DNA of 64,000 nucleotides from Maribacter arenosus (GCF_014610845.1 NZ_JABTCG010000001.1:930001-994000); one strand, 5' to 3'; positions 1-9,016 are shown, numbered from the stretch's first letter. Numbers and translations: made by a program. Notes: a model not told the origin generated them from the sequence alone.

Positions 1-1074
1 GTCCATGAAAAAGAATTTTATAAGAATACAGAAGTCTTTCGATGTTATGTTTCCGACACATCAAAAAGTCCAAATTTTCTCGGTAGGTTATTTGGCTTTT
101 TTTCATTTGTTTTTTCTAGTACCTGGGCAGGTTTATTTAAAGTCAGGGGGAAATATGATCTAATGCTCGTTACTTCTCCCCCATTATTCGTTGCCATTCC
201 CGCTTATATTTTGTCATCTGTTAAAAGAATACCCTTAATTTTTGAAGTACGGGATTTATGGCCGGAGTCCGCCATAGATACGGGTGTCATAAGCAATCCC
301 TTTTTGATAAAATTTTCGTATTGGTTTGAAAAGACCATTTACAAAAAAGCAAAGTTAATAAATGTTCTGACACCCGCATTCAGGGAAAAATTAATAAAAG
401 ACAAGAATATACCGACTGAAAAGATAATCTATATACCTAACGCTGCTGATTTTTCTGTAGCAGATAAAGTAATGGCCGATTTTGACGCCAAAAAATTTAG
501 AATAGAGGAAGGTATCGATGATAAGTTTGTTGTAACCTATATAGGCGCCCATGGAATTGCAAATCATTTGATTCAACTCATCGAGGCTGCTGAAAGGTTG
601 CAAGACACCAATGTGCTGTTTCAACTTGTAGGTGAGGGTATGACCAAAAACTCACTAATGGAAGCAGTTAAAGCAAAAAAGCTACAAAATGTTCGCTTTA
701 TAGGTCATGTAAATAAATCGATGGCATTCAAATACATATTGGCCTCCGATGTGGGAACTTCCGTATTAAAAAAAGTCGATACCTTTAAAACTATTTATTC
801 CAATAAGACGTTCGATTATATGTCCTGTAAAAAACCTGTTTTATTGGCCATAGATGGTGTTTCGAGACAATTGGTTGTTGAGGATGCTAAATGTGGGGTA
901 TTTGCGGAACCAGAGAATGCCGATGATATTGCGGAAAAAGTTAGGCAGTATATTCGAGGTGATTTTGATATGAAAGAACAAGGGGAAAACGGTTATTTAT
1001 ATGCCAAGGAGCATTTTGATAGAGAAAAATTGGGACTTAAATACCTAAAGGAAATGCAAAGATTATTAAAGTAA
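1..1074 (+). CDS. Glycosyltransferase family 4 (GT-B), 5' end outside window
   Basis: The reading frame is open from base 1 to the stop at 1072-1074, so the gene starts upstream of the window. The first in-frame ATG (163) is internal, because the coding sequence before it reads as normal protein. The visible part carries the EVRDLWPES motif seen in WbuB-type GT4 enzymes, which sits at the domain junction. It also has the C-terminal nucleotide-sugar-binding Rossmann half, with a VGEG turn and an NKTFDYMSCKKPVL segment matching the usual 'K-x-x-EYM-x-x-GKP' donor-binding region. Such enzymes transfer an activated sugar to a lipid-linked acceptor on the cytoplasmic face of the membrane. The position just before wecB-wecC places it in surface-polysaccharide synthesis. 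Its sugar specificity cannot be told from sequence. Confidence 0.88.
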   Translation, partial: VHEKEFYKNTEVFRCYVSDTSKSPNFLGRLFGFFSFVFSSTWAGLFKVRGKYDLMLVTSPPLFVAIPAYILSSVKRIPLIFEVRDLWPESAIDTGVISNPFLIKFSYWFEKTIYKKAKLINVLTPAFREKLIKDKNIPTEKIIYIPNAADFSVADKVMADFDAKKFRIEEGIDDKFVVTYIGAHGIANHLIQLIEAAERLQDTNVLFQLVGEGMTKNSLMEAVKAKKLQNVRFIGHVNKSMAFKYILASDVGTSVLKKVDTFKTIYSNKTFDYMSCKKPVLLAIDGVSRQLVVEDAKCGVFAEPENADDIAEKVRQYIRGDFDMKEQGENGYLYAKEHFDREKLGLKYLKEMQRLLK

Positions 1075-1128
1075 TTGTACCTGCAATAAAATTTACAACT
1101 TCAAATAATAAGCCTATAAAATTAAAGA

Positions 1129-2250
1129 ATGAAAAAGAAAAATCTAATTATTTTCGGCACCCGTCCAGAAGCCATTAAGATGGCCCCTTTGGTAAAAGAG
1201 TTTTTAAAAAACCCAACTTTTGAAACAAAGGTTTGTGTTACCGCACAACATCGAGAAATGCTCGATCAGGTGCTGGATTTCTTTGAAATAGTACCGGATT
1301 ATGATTTGAATCTAATGAAACCAGGCCAGAACCTCTACGGTTTAACTGCGGCCATAATTACTGGGTTACAACCCGTTCTCGAAGATTTTAAACCGGATTA
1401 TGTATATGTTCATGGGGATACCACCACCACCATGGGATCAAGTATTGCGGGCTTCTATTCCGGGGCAAAAATTTGTCATGTAGAAGCCGGGTTACGAACT
1501 TTTAACAAGCAATCCCCTTTTCCTGAGGAAATCAATAGAACAATTACAGGACATGTTGCGGATTATCATTTTGCCCCAACACAAACTTCGTTCGACAATT
1601 TACGGAATGAGGGCATTTCCAAAGAAAATATTTTAATCACCGGCAATACGGTTATTGATGCACTTTTCGAAAGCGTTTCCAAAGTTGACAACCTCGAGGA
1701 TCCTGAAATTATACATCTAAAGCGCGAGCTGGATTTTACTAAAAGGATCATATTGGTCACAGGACATCGAAGGGAAAATCACGGGCAAGGATTTATCAAT
1801 ATTTGTAATGCCTTAAAAGAAATCGGGGAAAGGGTAGATAATGTACAGATCATTTATCCGGTGCATTTAAATCCAAAAGTACAGAAACCGGTATATGATA
1901 TTTTAGGAAAGCAAGACAATATAAAATTAATCGCCCCATTGGCATACCCCGCCTTTGTTTGGCTCATGAACAAATGCGAGCTCGTGATCACTGATAGTGG
2001 TGGCGTACAGGAAGAAGCCCCAAGTTTGGGCAAACCCGTTCTCGTTATGCGTGACACCACCGAAAGGCCCGAAGCTGTGGATGCCGGTACGGTAATCCTA
2101 GTGGGTACCGATACCAAAAAAATTGTGAGTGAGACCATAGATCTTATGGGCAATACAGAGCGATATAAAAATATGAGCAGACTTCATAACCCGTATGGGG
2201 ATGGAAAGGCGAGTAAAAGAATTGTGGAATTTATACAAAATTTGAATTAA
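1129..2250 (+). CDS. wecB: UDP-N-acetylglucosamine 2-epimerase (non-hydrolysing)
   Basis: This enzyme interconverts UDP-GlcNAc and UDP-ManNAc in the cytoplasm. At 373 residues it has normal family length. Diagnostic motifs are [12 protein letters not shown] (about 10-21), HGDTTTT (about 95-101), EAGLRT (about 119-124), FPEEINR (about 131-137), GHRREN, and the C-terminal TDSGGVQEE plus RDTTERPEA loops that bind UDP. The stop codon overlaps the start of the next gene by one base (TAATG), so the two are translationally coupled. Together with that dehydrogenase it would supply UDP-ManNAcA for a surface glycan. The ATG at 1129 is directly followed by the canonical N-terminal strand. Confidence 0.96.
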   Translation: MKKKNLIIFGTRPEAIKMAPLVKEFLKNPTFETKVCVTAQHREMLDQVLDFFEIVPDYDLNLMKPGQNLYGLTAAIITGLQPVLEDFKPDYVYVHGDTTTTMGSSIAGFYSGAKICHVEAGLRTFNKQSPFPEEINRTITGHVADYHFAPTQTSFDNLRNEGISKENILITGNTVIDALFESVSKVDNLEDPEIIHLKRELDFTKRIILVTGHRRENHGQGFINICNALKEIGERVDNVQIIYPVHLNPKVQKPVYDILGKQDNIKLIAPLAYPAFVWLMNKCELVITDSGGVQEEAPSLGKPVLVMRDTTERPEAVDAGTVILVGTDTKKIVSETIDLMGNTERYKNMSRLHNPYGDGKASKRIVEFIQNLN

Positions 2251-3461
2251 TGAACAATCCAGAAGTAGTAATGATCGGGCTTGGCTATATTGGCCTGCCA
2301 ACAGCAGCTTTAATAGCTGAAGGAGGAACCTATGTACATGGTGTCGACATCAACCAAAATGTGGTGGATACCATCAATAGGGGTGAAATCCATATCGTGG
2401 AACCTTCTTTGGATAAATCGGTATCGAATGCGGTAAGTAAAGGGTTTTTAAAAGCTGCAACAACACCCGTAGTGGCAAACACCTACTTAATTGTTGTACC
2501 TACCCCTTTTAAAGACAAAAATGAACCGGATATTTCTTTCGTCCATGCTGCGACCACTGCAATACTTCCTTTGCTGAAAGAAGGTGATTTGTATATCATC
2601 GAATCTACCTCCCCCATAGGTACTACGGAAAAGATGATGACCTATATCTATGAAGAACGTCCCGAACTCAATGGAAAATTGCATATTGCTTATTGCCCTG
2701 AACGCGTATTGCCAGGGAATGTGATGTATGAATTGGTGCACAACGACCGTGTTATTGGAGGAATTGATGGGAAATCTACAGAAAAAGCCGTTGCTTTTTA
2801 TGCTAAATATGTAAAGGGTGAATTGCATAAAACCAATGCGCGGACAGCCGAAATGTGCAAATTGGTGGAAAACTCATCCAGGGATGTTCAAATAGCCTTT
2901 GCCAACGAATTGTCGTTGATTTGCGATAAAGCTGATATCAATGTTTGGGAATTGATAAACTTGGCCAACAAGCACCCTAGGGTAAACATTTTACAGCCCG
3001 GATGTGGGGTTGGTGGTCATTGTATCGCCGTGGACCCTTACTTCATTGTAGCCGATTACCCCATGGAATCTAAAATAATAGGGACTGCGAGGGAGGTGAA
3101 TAATTATAAATCATTTTGGTGTGCAGAAAAGGTCCAAAATACCAAGCTGCAATTTGAATTGCAACATGGTAGAAAGCCCAAAATTGCATTGATGGGTCTG
3201 GCTTTTAAACCGGATATTGATGATTTAAGGGAGTCTCCGGCCAAATATATTGTACAACGTGTATTACAAAATGCGAATAATGAAGAGTATTATATTGTAG
3301 AACCCAATATACATGAACATAACGTATTTAAACTCACAGACTATAAAACGGCTTTTGAAAAGGCCGATATCGCTGTTTTTCTTGTGGCTCATAAAGAGTT
3401 TAAGTCCTTAACCAAAACCCCTGATAAGGTGGTATTGGATTTTTGCGGAATCTATAAGTAA
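2250..3461 (+). CDS. wecC: UDP-N-acetyl-D-mannosamine dehydrogenase
   Basis: An NAD-dependent nucleotide-sugar dehydrogenase that oxidises UDP-ManNAc twice to UDP-ManNAcA. The 403-residue protein has the N-terminal GLGYIGLP dinucleotide-binding loop (10-17), VPTPF, ESTSPIGTTE, and the catalytic segment GCGVGGHCIAVDP with the nucleophile at Cys258. The C-terminal LMGLAFKPDIDDLRESPA region is the UDP-binding domain. GGHC after the nucleophile loop is the WecC-type version rather than the UDP-glucose dehydrogenase type. Its start overlaps the epimerase stop by one base, so the pair forms one operon. A UDP-GlcNAcA-forming dehydrogenase is less likely because of the adjacent 2-epimerase. Confidence 0.94.
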   Translation: MNNPEVVMIGLGYIGLPTAALIAEGGTYVHGVDINQNVVDTINRGEIHIVEPSLDKSVSNAVSKGFLKAATTPVVANTYLIVVPTPFKDKNEPDISFVHAATTAILPLLKEGDLYIIESTSPIGTTEKMMTYIYEERPELNGKLHIAYCPERVLPGNVMYELVHNDRVIGGIDGKSTEKAVAFYAKYVKGELHKTNARTAEMCKLVENSSRDVQIAFANELSLICDKADINVWELINLANKHPRVNILQPGCGVGGHCIAVDPYFIVADYPMESKIIGTAREVNNYKSFWCAEKVQNTKLQFELQHGRKPKIALMGLAFKPDIDDLRESPAKYIVQRVLQNANNEEYYIVEPNIHEHNVFKLTDYKTAFEKADIAVFLVAHKEFKSLTKTPDKVVLDFCGIYK

Positions 3462-3576
3462 CAACTTATATTAAAGTGGAATATGGTGTTATAGTAAATG
3501 CAAAAAACAAGAATTGCATTTGGCAATAATTCTACGTTAAAAGACGATTTTTAATTAATGTTCGTTATGTTAAGAG

Positions 3577-5334
3577 TTGGCAATCAAACTAGTTAGAAAC
3601 CAAATAAAAGTGAAAGATTTTTTACAACTTAAAAAAAACCTTAAAAAAGACTTTTCCAGTTTAAAAACTATCAAATTGGCGGTCTTAGGGGATACTGCTA
3701 CCCAATTTTTAACTCAAGCTTTGAGGGGTTTAGGCTATGACCATGGTTTCAACCTTGAAATATGGGAGGCCGATTTTAATCAGATCGAAAGACAAGTATA
3801 TGATCTTTCCTCTGATTTGTTCGAATTTAAGCCAGATTTGGTTCTTATATTTCAATCTTCCCATAAATTATTGGGGAAATACAATAAACTGGATCCAGAA
3901 AAACAGACTTCCTTGGCAACTGATGAGTTGGATGCCATTGATACGATGTATTCCAATATCACGAATCACCTTTCAGCCAAAATAATATATTACAATTATA
4001 CTGAAATTGATGATTCCATTTTTGGGAATTATGCCAATAAAACAGAAGCCTCTTTTCTATTTCAATTACGAAAACTCAATTATGAGTTGATGGTAATGGC
4101 CTCAAAAAAACCAAATTTGTATTTATGTGATCTTTCTACTTTACAAAATCAAGAGGGAAAAAGATGTGTTTTTCAGCCCTCTATGTACGTTAGCACGGAA
4201 ATGGTTTTAAGTATCGATATCTTACCTTATGTAGCGGAAAAATCAATTGATTTGATCAAAGCCATCAATGGCAAGATCAAAAAATGTGTGATTCTTGATT
4301 TGGATAATACGACGTGGGGAGGAGTTATCGGCGATGATGGTTTAGAGAATATTCAAATAGGTAATTTGGGAATTGGAAAAGCTTTTTCCGAATTCCAATA
4401 TTGGATCAAAAAATTAAAGAACAGAGGAATTATCGTTGCTGTTTGCAGTAAAAATACAGAGTCTATTGCAAAGGAACCCTTTGAAAAACACCCTGATATG
4501 GTGTTGCGATTGACGGATATTTCTGTTTTCATCGCCAACTGGGAAAATAAAGTAGATAATATACGGCAAATACAAAGCATTCTGAACATCGGTTTTGATT
4601 CTATGGTCTTTTTGGATGACAACCCTTTTGAACGCAATATAGTTCGGGAAAACATTCCGGATATTTGTATTCCTGAATTACCCGAAGACCCCGCCAATTA
4701 TTTGGAATATTTATACGGGTTGAATCTTTTTGAAACCGTTTCTTTTTCAAATGAAGACGCAGAACGAACCAAACTCTATCAAATTGAAGCTGAGAGAGTG
4801 AAGGTCCAGAAAAAATTCACGAATGAGGATGATTTCTTGGCCAATTTGGATATGACATCGGAAATAAAACCTTTTAATAAATTCAATAGGCCAAGAGTAG
4901 CCCAATTATCCCAACGAACAAATCAATTTAATCTGAGGACAATTCGTTATTCGGAAGGGGATATTGAACGAATTTCCAAATCCAAGGATTATGCTACATT
5001 TACATTTACGCTTGAGGATAAATTTGGGGATAATGGATTGATATGTGTAATAATCTTACACAAAGAAGATAAAGAATCCTTATTCATAGATACTTGGTTT
5101 ATGAGTTGTAGGGTACTAAAACGGGATATGGAAAATTTTGTACTGAATACAATCCTAGATTATGCAAAAGAAAACGGATTTTTATATATTAAAGGGGAAT
5201 ACATCCCAACGGCAAAGAATGCGATGGTAAAAGACCTTTATCCAGATTTTGGGTTTAAGAAAAATGACCCTTATTATATCCTAGAAGTAAAGAATGCCAA
5301 AATTAAAACAAGCCATATTAAAATCAAGAAATAG
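3577..5334 (+). CDS. FkbH-like HAD-IIIC phosphatase/acyltransferase
   Basis: A three-part protein of up to 585 residues. The N-terminal region (about 30-230) resembles an SGNH-hydrolase-like fold, with LAVLGDTATQ near residue 34. A HAD phosphatase core follows, with the nucleophile motif DLDNT at 241-245, SKN at 291-293 and FLDDNP at 345-350. The C-terminal part (about 430-575) looks like a GNAT-type domain. Characterised relatives (FkbH, OzmB) dephosphorylate 1,3-bisphosphoglycerate and load the glyceryl group on an acyl carrier protein. That chemistry is plausible here because an acyl carrier protein follows at once. There is no ATG near the 5' end. TTG at 3577 is the first possible start, just after an in-frame stop, and GTG at 3610 is a good alternative. 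The DNA is more AT-rich than wecBC. The substrate is inferred. Confidence 0.87.
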   Translation: MAIKLVRNQIKVKDFLQLKKNLKKDFSSLKTIKLAVLGDTATQFLTQALRGLGYDHGFNLEIWEADFNQIERQVYDLSSDLFEFKPDLVLIFQSSHKLLGKYNKLDPEKQTSLATDELDAIDTMYSNITNHLSAKIIYYNYTEIDDSIFGNYANKTEASFLFQLRKLNYELMVMASKKPNLYLCDLSTLQNQEGKRCVFQPSMYVSTEMVLSIDILPYVAEKSIDLIKAINGKIKKCVILDLDNTTWGGVIGDDGLENIQIGNLGIGKAFSEFQYWIKKLKNRGIIVAVCSKNTESIAKEPFEKHPDMVLRLTDISVFIANWENKVDNIRQIQSILNIGFDSMVFLDDNPFERNIVRENIPDICIPELPEDPANYLEYLYGLNLFETVSFSNEDAERTKLYQIEAERVKVQKKFTNEDDFLANLDMTSEIKPFNKFNRPRVAQLSQRTNQFNLRTIRYSEGDIERISKSKDYATFTFTLEDKFGDNGLICVIILHKEDKESLFIDTWFMSCRVLKRDMENFVLNTILDYAKENGFLYIKGEYIPTAKNAMVKDLYPDFGFKKNDPYYILEVKNAKIKTSHIKIKK

Positions 5335-5338
5335 AGGT

Positions 5339-5581
5339 ATGATAAGAGAAGAAATGTTAAAACAAATAAATGAAATTTTTATTGACACCTTGGACAATGA
5401 AGATATAGTTGTTGAAGAATCTACCAAAGCTGAAGATGTGGATGACTGGGATTCCTTAACGCACATATTGTTGGTCGTGGCCATTGAAAAACATTTCAAG
5501 ATCAGTTTTAAATCCAATGAAATCCAAAATTGGAACGACGTAGGTGAAATGATGGATTGTATACAAGAAAAAGGAATATGA
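5339..5581 (+). CDS. Acyl carrier protein 1 (partner of FkbH-like protein)
   Basis: A small acidic four-helix protein of 80 residues whose DWDSLTHI motif holds the phosphopantetheine attachment serine (Ser39 counted from ATG 5339). It should carry an acyl thioester for the neighbouring enzymes in the cytoplasm. The open frame begins further upstream at ATG 5294, inside the FkbH-like gene. ATG 5339, or ATG 5354 preceded by AAGAGAAG, gives the normal carrier-protein length (80 or 75 residues) and avoids a 41-base overlap. The stop overlaps the next gene's ATG (ATGA), which indicates translational coupling. A 4'-phosphopantetheinyl transferase is not encoded in this window. Confidence 0.88.
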   Translation: MIREEMLKQINEIFIDTLDNEDIVVEESTKAEDVDDWDSLTHILLVVAIEKHFKISFKSNEIQNWNDVGEMMDCIQEKGI

Positions 5582-5976
5582 TTTTTAAAGTAAAGGATAC
5601 CTTTAAAGAATTATTTATCGTAAACAAAGAAACTTATGAGGGGTTTATCCATGTTTTCAAGGACAATAACCCCCTACATACGAATCAGCAATTTGCTATT
5701 GATAAAGGATTTGATGGCGTAGTGATGCACGGGAATATTTTAAATGGCTTTTTATCCTATTTTATTGGTGAAAAACTACCAACAAAGGATGTCATAATCC
5801 ATTCCCAAGAGATTCAATTTAAAAATGCGGTTTACTTAAATGATGAATTACAATTTAATGCCGAAGTTATCGGGATGTATGAATCGGTGAAAGCGGTGGA
5901 GTTTAAGTATAATTTTACAAATAGAAACGCTCAAATTGTTGCCAAAGGCAAATTCCAAATAGGTGTAATAAAATGA
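5578..5976 (+). CDS. MaoC-type (R)-specific enoyl-acyl hydratase / dehydratase
   Basis: A single hot-dog-fold protein of 132 residues from the ATG at 5578, which overlaps the carrier-protein stop as ATGA. A TTG 21 bases earlier also opens the frame but is less likely. The hydratase-2 motif is clear as DNNPLH with Asp29 and His34, followed by GFDGVVMHGNILNG as in PhaJ and MaoC enzymes. These enzymes reversibly hydrate a trans-2-enoyl thioester to an (R)-3-hydroxyacyl thioester. The glycine that usually precedes the catalytic aspartate is lysine here. With the reductase just downstream it would process a beta-carbon on a carrier-protein-bound acyl chain. Whether the substrate is ACP- or CoA-linked is inferred from context. 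Confidence 0.85.
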   Translation: MIFKVKDTFKELFIVNKETYEGFIHVFKDNNPLHTNQQFAIDKGFDGVVMHGNILNGFLSYFIGEKLPTKDVIIHSQEIQFKNAVYLNDELQFNAEVIGMYESVKAVEFKYNFTNRNAQIVAKGKFQIGVIK

Positions 5977-6695
5977 ATATATTAATCACAGGCGGCGGTT
6001 CAGGATTGGGAGAAGCAATTACAAGGGTTCTTGCAAAAGATGCAACGAACACGATTTATTTTACATTTTCGAATTCGGAAAAAAACGCTAGAAAACTCAT
6101 AATGGATTTCAGTAATACAAAATCCATCAAATGTGATTTCAAAAAGGAATCTGAAGTCGATTCCCTTGTTAATACCATTGGTTCTCTGAATATCGACGTC
6201 TTGATCAACAATGCATACCATGATAATGCCACTCGAACCCATTTTTATAAAATACCCCAGGAGGACTTTACCACTGATTTCAACAATAATATTATCCCGA
6301 CAATACGCATTGCACAGGCTGCTATTGCCCTTTTCAGAAAGAAAAAAAGCGGGAAATTGATTACCGTTTTAACCTCAGGCTTAGCAAACACACCTCCACT
6401 TGGCTGGGCGTGCTATACCGCAAATAAAGCCTACTTGGGGTCTTTGGTAAAATCTTGGGCAAGTGAAAACATAAAATTCAATATAACTTCCAATGCCGTT
6501 TCCCCCTCATTCATGCAGACAAGTTTAACATCCGAAATTGACCATAGAATTATAGATCAAATGATCGCCGATCATCCTTTGAAAAAACTATTAACGGTTG
6601 AGGAGGTTGCCGAAACTATACTTTTTTTAACAAAAGCTTCATCACACATCAATGGTGTTGACATCTTAATGAACCATGGAATTAATATCAAATAA
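5973..6695 (+). CDS. SDR-family oxidoreductase (FabG-like)
   Basis: A classical short-chain dehydrogenase/reductase of 240 residues. The cofactor loop is TGGGSGLG (6-13), NNAY carries Asn80, and the catalytic set is Ser135, Tyr148 and Lys152 in the YTANK motif. It most resembles 3-oxoacyl-ACP reductases in overall layout, but it could also reduce a sugar or another keto group. The start ATG overlaps the stop of the MaoC gene (ATGA), and only three bases separate its stop from the next start. It is therefore part of one polycistronic unit with the acyl-carrier genes. Reduction of the beta-keto product of the neighbouring synthase is the most economical role. Confidence 0.87.
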   Translation: MNILITGGGSGLGEAITRVLAKDATNTIYFTFSNSEKNARKLIMDFSNTKSIKCDFKKESEVDSLVNTIGSLNIDVLINNAYHDNATRTHFYKIPQEDFTTDFNNNIIPTIRIAQAAIALFRKKKSGKLITVLTSGLANTPPLGWACYTANKAYLGSLVKSWASENIKFNITSNAVSPSFMQTSLTSEIDHRIIDQMIADHPLKKLLTVEEVAETILFLTKASSHINGVDILMNHGINIK

Positions 6696-6698
6696 ATT

Positions 6699-7769
6699 AT
6701 GAATCTATCGTTTAGCAATAAGAAAATTACAGGTATTCTTACAGTTTTACCAAAAAATGAAGTCAATTTTGAGGATGAAATTGACAATTATGATTTTACA
6801 CATCGGCAATCCATGAAACTCAAATTGGTCATGGGTTTTGATAAACGTAGAGTAGTAAATAAGGGTACAACAATTTCAGATTTATGTGTATCGGGTTTGA
6901 ATTATCTATTCGATAAAAAACTACTGCATAAAAATGATATTGACGCTTTAATCGTGGTCACGGTATCCCCAGATCATTTTATGCCCCCAACAAGTCATAT
7001 TATTCATGGTAGACTTGGTTTAAAGCAAGATATCTACTGCACCGATATTACCCAAGGGTGTGCTGGCTATCCAATTGGTTTAAATCAAGCCTTTATGTTG
7101 CTTGAACAAGATGAAATCAACAAAGTAGTGGTGCTTAATGCCGATATCATGAGTACGAAAGTATCGAAAAATGATAGGAGTAGTAGACCTATAATTGGGG
7201 ATGCGGCATCAATTACCATTGTTGAGAATGATTCGAATGGCAAAACTATATATGGTTCCATAAAGGCTGAAGGCGCAGGGGCAGACGCCTTGATTATTCC
7301 TGCAGGGGCTTTTAAACTGCCTTCCTCTGAAATGACCGCAAAATTGGAGAAAGATAAATCGGGGAATCTAAAATCATTGGACCATGTAGACATGAAAGGT
7401 GACGAAGTCTTTAATTTTGTTCAAAAAGAAGTTCCTCCAATGATCGATAATTTATTGGATAAGGCGGGTTCATCAAAAGAGGACGTAGATTATTTCATGT
7501 TTCATCAGCCTAATAAATTCATGTTAAAACAACTTGCAAATCAGATGGGTGTTTCAGAAATAAAGGTCCCAAATAACGTTGTTGAAAATTTTGGTAATGC
7601 CAATAGTGTTACAATACCTACGGCAATTACATTTAATTTGGGAAGTAAATTAAAAAATGAATCTTTTCTTATTTGCATGGCAGGGTTTGGAGTTGGATTA
7701 AGTTGGTCTTCGCTTTTAATGGAAATGAGTAATTTAGACTTTTGCGAAACTATTGATTACGATAATTAA
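6699..7769 (+). CDS. 3-oxoacyl-ACP synthase III-like (KAS III) enzyme
   Basis: A 356-residue thiolase-fold condensing enzyme. The catalytic triad expected of FabH is visible: Cys121 in TQGCAGYPIG, His269 in FHQPNKFM and Asn300 in NFGNANS. FabH condenses a starter acyl-CoA with malonyl-ACP. This paralogue lies in a polysaccharide locus between an SDR and a second acyl carrier protein, so it probably makes one specific short acyl chain rather than serving general fatty-acid synthesis. It could equally catalyse acyl transfer, as some FabH-like enzymes do. The coding DNA is notably AT-rich; I count 35 G+C in the 120 bases 7561-7680. Confidence 0.87.
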   Translation: MNLSFSNKKITGILTVLPKNEVNFEDEIDNYDFTHRQSMKLKLVMGFDKRRVVNKGTTISDLCVSGLNYLFDKKLLHKNDIDALIVVTVSPDHFMPPTSHIIHGRLGLKQDIYCTDITQGCAGYPIGLNQAFMLLEQDEINKVVVLNADIMSTKVSKNDRSSRPIIGDAASITIVENDSNGKTIYGSIKAEGAGADALIIPAGAFKLPSSEMTAKLEKDKSGNLKSLDHVDMKGDEVFNFVQKEVPPMIDNLLDKAGSSKEDVDYFMFHQPNKFMLKQLANQMGVSEIKVPNNVVENFGNANSVTIPTAITFNLGSKLKNESFLICMAGFGVGLSWSSLLMEMSNLDFCETIDYDN

Positions 7770-7772
7770 ACT

Positions 7773-7988
7773 ATGGAAAACTATATATCAATAATATCTG
7801 AAATCTTGGAAGTAGAAACTGTTGAACTCAGTGATGAACTAAACTCTTTCGAAGCATGGGATTCATTGGCAGTTTTATCTATAATCGCTTTTTGTGATTC
7901 GGAATATAGTGTGGCCTTATCGGCAGAGGAAATCAATAACTCAGGAACTATTTTGGGGCTAAAGGAGCTAATAGAAGGTAAAATGTAG
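7773..7988 (+). CDS. Acyl carrier protein 2
   Basis: A 71-residue acidic protein starting three bases after the KAS III-like gene. The AWDSL motif places the phosphopantetheine serine at residue 31, and a helix-rich, Glu-rich C-terminus follows. It differs clearly in sequence from the first carrier protein of the cluster, so the two are unlikely to be recent duplicates and may hold different acyl groups, for example starter and extender, or glyceryl and acyl. It is the last gene of the tightly packed run that starts at 3577; a 323-base gap follows. Confidence 0.85.
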   Translation: MENYISIISEILEVETVELSDELNSFEAWDSLAVLSIIAFCDSEYSVALSAEEINNSGTILGLKELIEGKM

Positions 7989-8311
7989 TGTAAGCGATGC
8001 AACCATTTATGTCGGATATTTATAAAAACCCTTTTTTTTATGAAAGCCAAAAGTGCAGATTATGAGTAGCCTATAAAAAAGGACGTACAAATAGTTTGTC
8101 CTAAAACCGAAGAAATTATACTTTAACAACAGGTATAATTAGAGTTAAGCCAATGAAGATTGGTAAATATATAACATAGAAATTGCGACTATTAGATAAG
8201 ATTTTATACTACATTATTATTTTAAACCTATTCTTTTAAAAATTGAATTGCCATTTCCAATAATAAAAAGTAGATTTGGGTTAAATACAATCGCTAAAGC
8301 ATATTAGGAAT
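7989..8311 (+). other. 323-base gap between carrier protein 2 and PglD-like gene
   Basis: AT-rich DNA with no convincing gene. It contains a short open stretch from ATG 8009 (18 codons) that looks like a decayed or chance ORF. A weak hairpin is formed by AGGAC (8080-8084) and GTCCT (8098-8102). The rest may hold the promoter of the downstream acyltransferase, but I see no clear TAnnTTTG element. Confidence 0.4.
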
Positions 8312-8977
8312 ATGAGAAACGTAATTATTTTAGGTACCGGTGGAGGTGCCTCGGAAGTAACATTTTTTATCGAAGACAATAATACCAAAGTACCTGAAGG
8401 GGAAAGAATTAATATTTTGGGTTATATCGATTATGCAGAAAATGTAAAGCCGCATTATGACCGATATAATTTCGAGGCTCCTGTTTTATGCGATATTGAT
8501 GCTTACGAACCAAAACCTGATGAGGAGGTCTTGATTGCGATTATGGATATCGCTTTTAGAGAGAAAATGATAAAGGCCTTATTGGCCAAGAAGGCTAAAA
8601 TCGGTAGTTTTATCCACCATAGCGTTGTACTTCCTAAAAATCTTAATATCGGTGAAGGAAATATAGTAGGCCCATTTTGTATGTTGGAGAAATATGCCAC
8701 CATAGGTAGTTACAACTTGCTTACGGCCTATTGTTTTATCGCTCATGATTGTGTTGTGGGGGACAATAACTTTTTTTCAGTAGCAGGTGTTGCCGGATCG
8801 GTCAAAGTGGGTAATAACAATTACTTCGGAATTAGATCATTTGCAATTCCAGGTGTTGAGATCGGCAACAATAATGTGATCCAAGCCGGAATGACCGTGG
8901 ATAAAAATGTCAAAGACGATACAACGGTTTTCTATCGCTTTAAAGAAAAAGTTATGGCGATTCCTAAAGTAAATTAA
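8312..8977 (+). CDS. PglD/NeuD-like sugar O/N-acyltransferase (left-handed beta-helix)
   Basis: A 221-residue protein with an N-terminal nucleotide-sugar-binding Rossmann-like part (ILGTGGGASE near residue 6). About 100 residues of hexapeptide repeats follow, such as IGEGNIVGP, IGSYNLL, VGDNNFF, VGNNNYF and IGNNNVI, and these form a left-handed beta-helix. Relatives (PglD, NeuD, WeeI) transfer acetyl from acetyl-CoA to an amino sugar or sialic acid. Its place at the end of the polysaccharide locus fits glycan acylation. Because a carrier-protein-based acyl pathway lies just upstream, an acyl group other than acetyl is possible, but that is speculation. No aminotransferase is visible nearby. 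Confidence 0.87.
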   Translation: MRNVIILGTGGGASEVTFFIEDNNTKVPEGERINILGYIDYAENVKPHYDRYNFEAPVLCDIDAYEPKPDEEVLIAIMDIAFREKMIKALLAKKAKIGSFIHHSVVLPKNLNIGEGNIVGPFCMLEKYATIGSYNLLTAYCFIAHDCVVGDNNFFSVAGVAGSVKVGNNNYFGIRSFAIPGVEIGNNNVIQAGMTVDKNVKDDTTVFYRFKEKVMAIPKVN

Positions 8978-9016
8978 ATACAGGTTTAAAACAGAAACAG
9001 ATGTCAACGTTATTGG

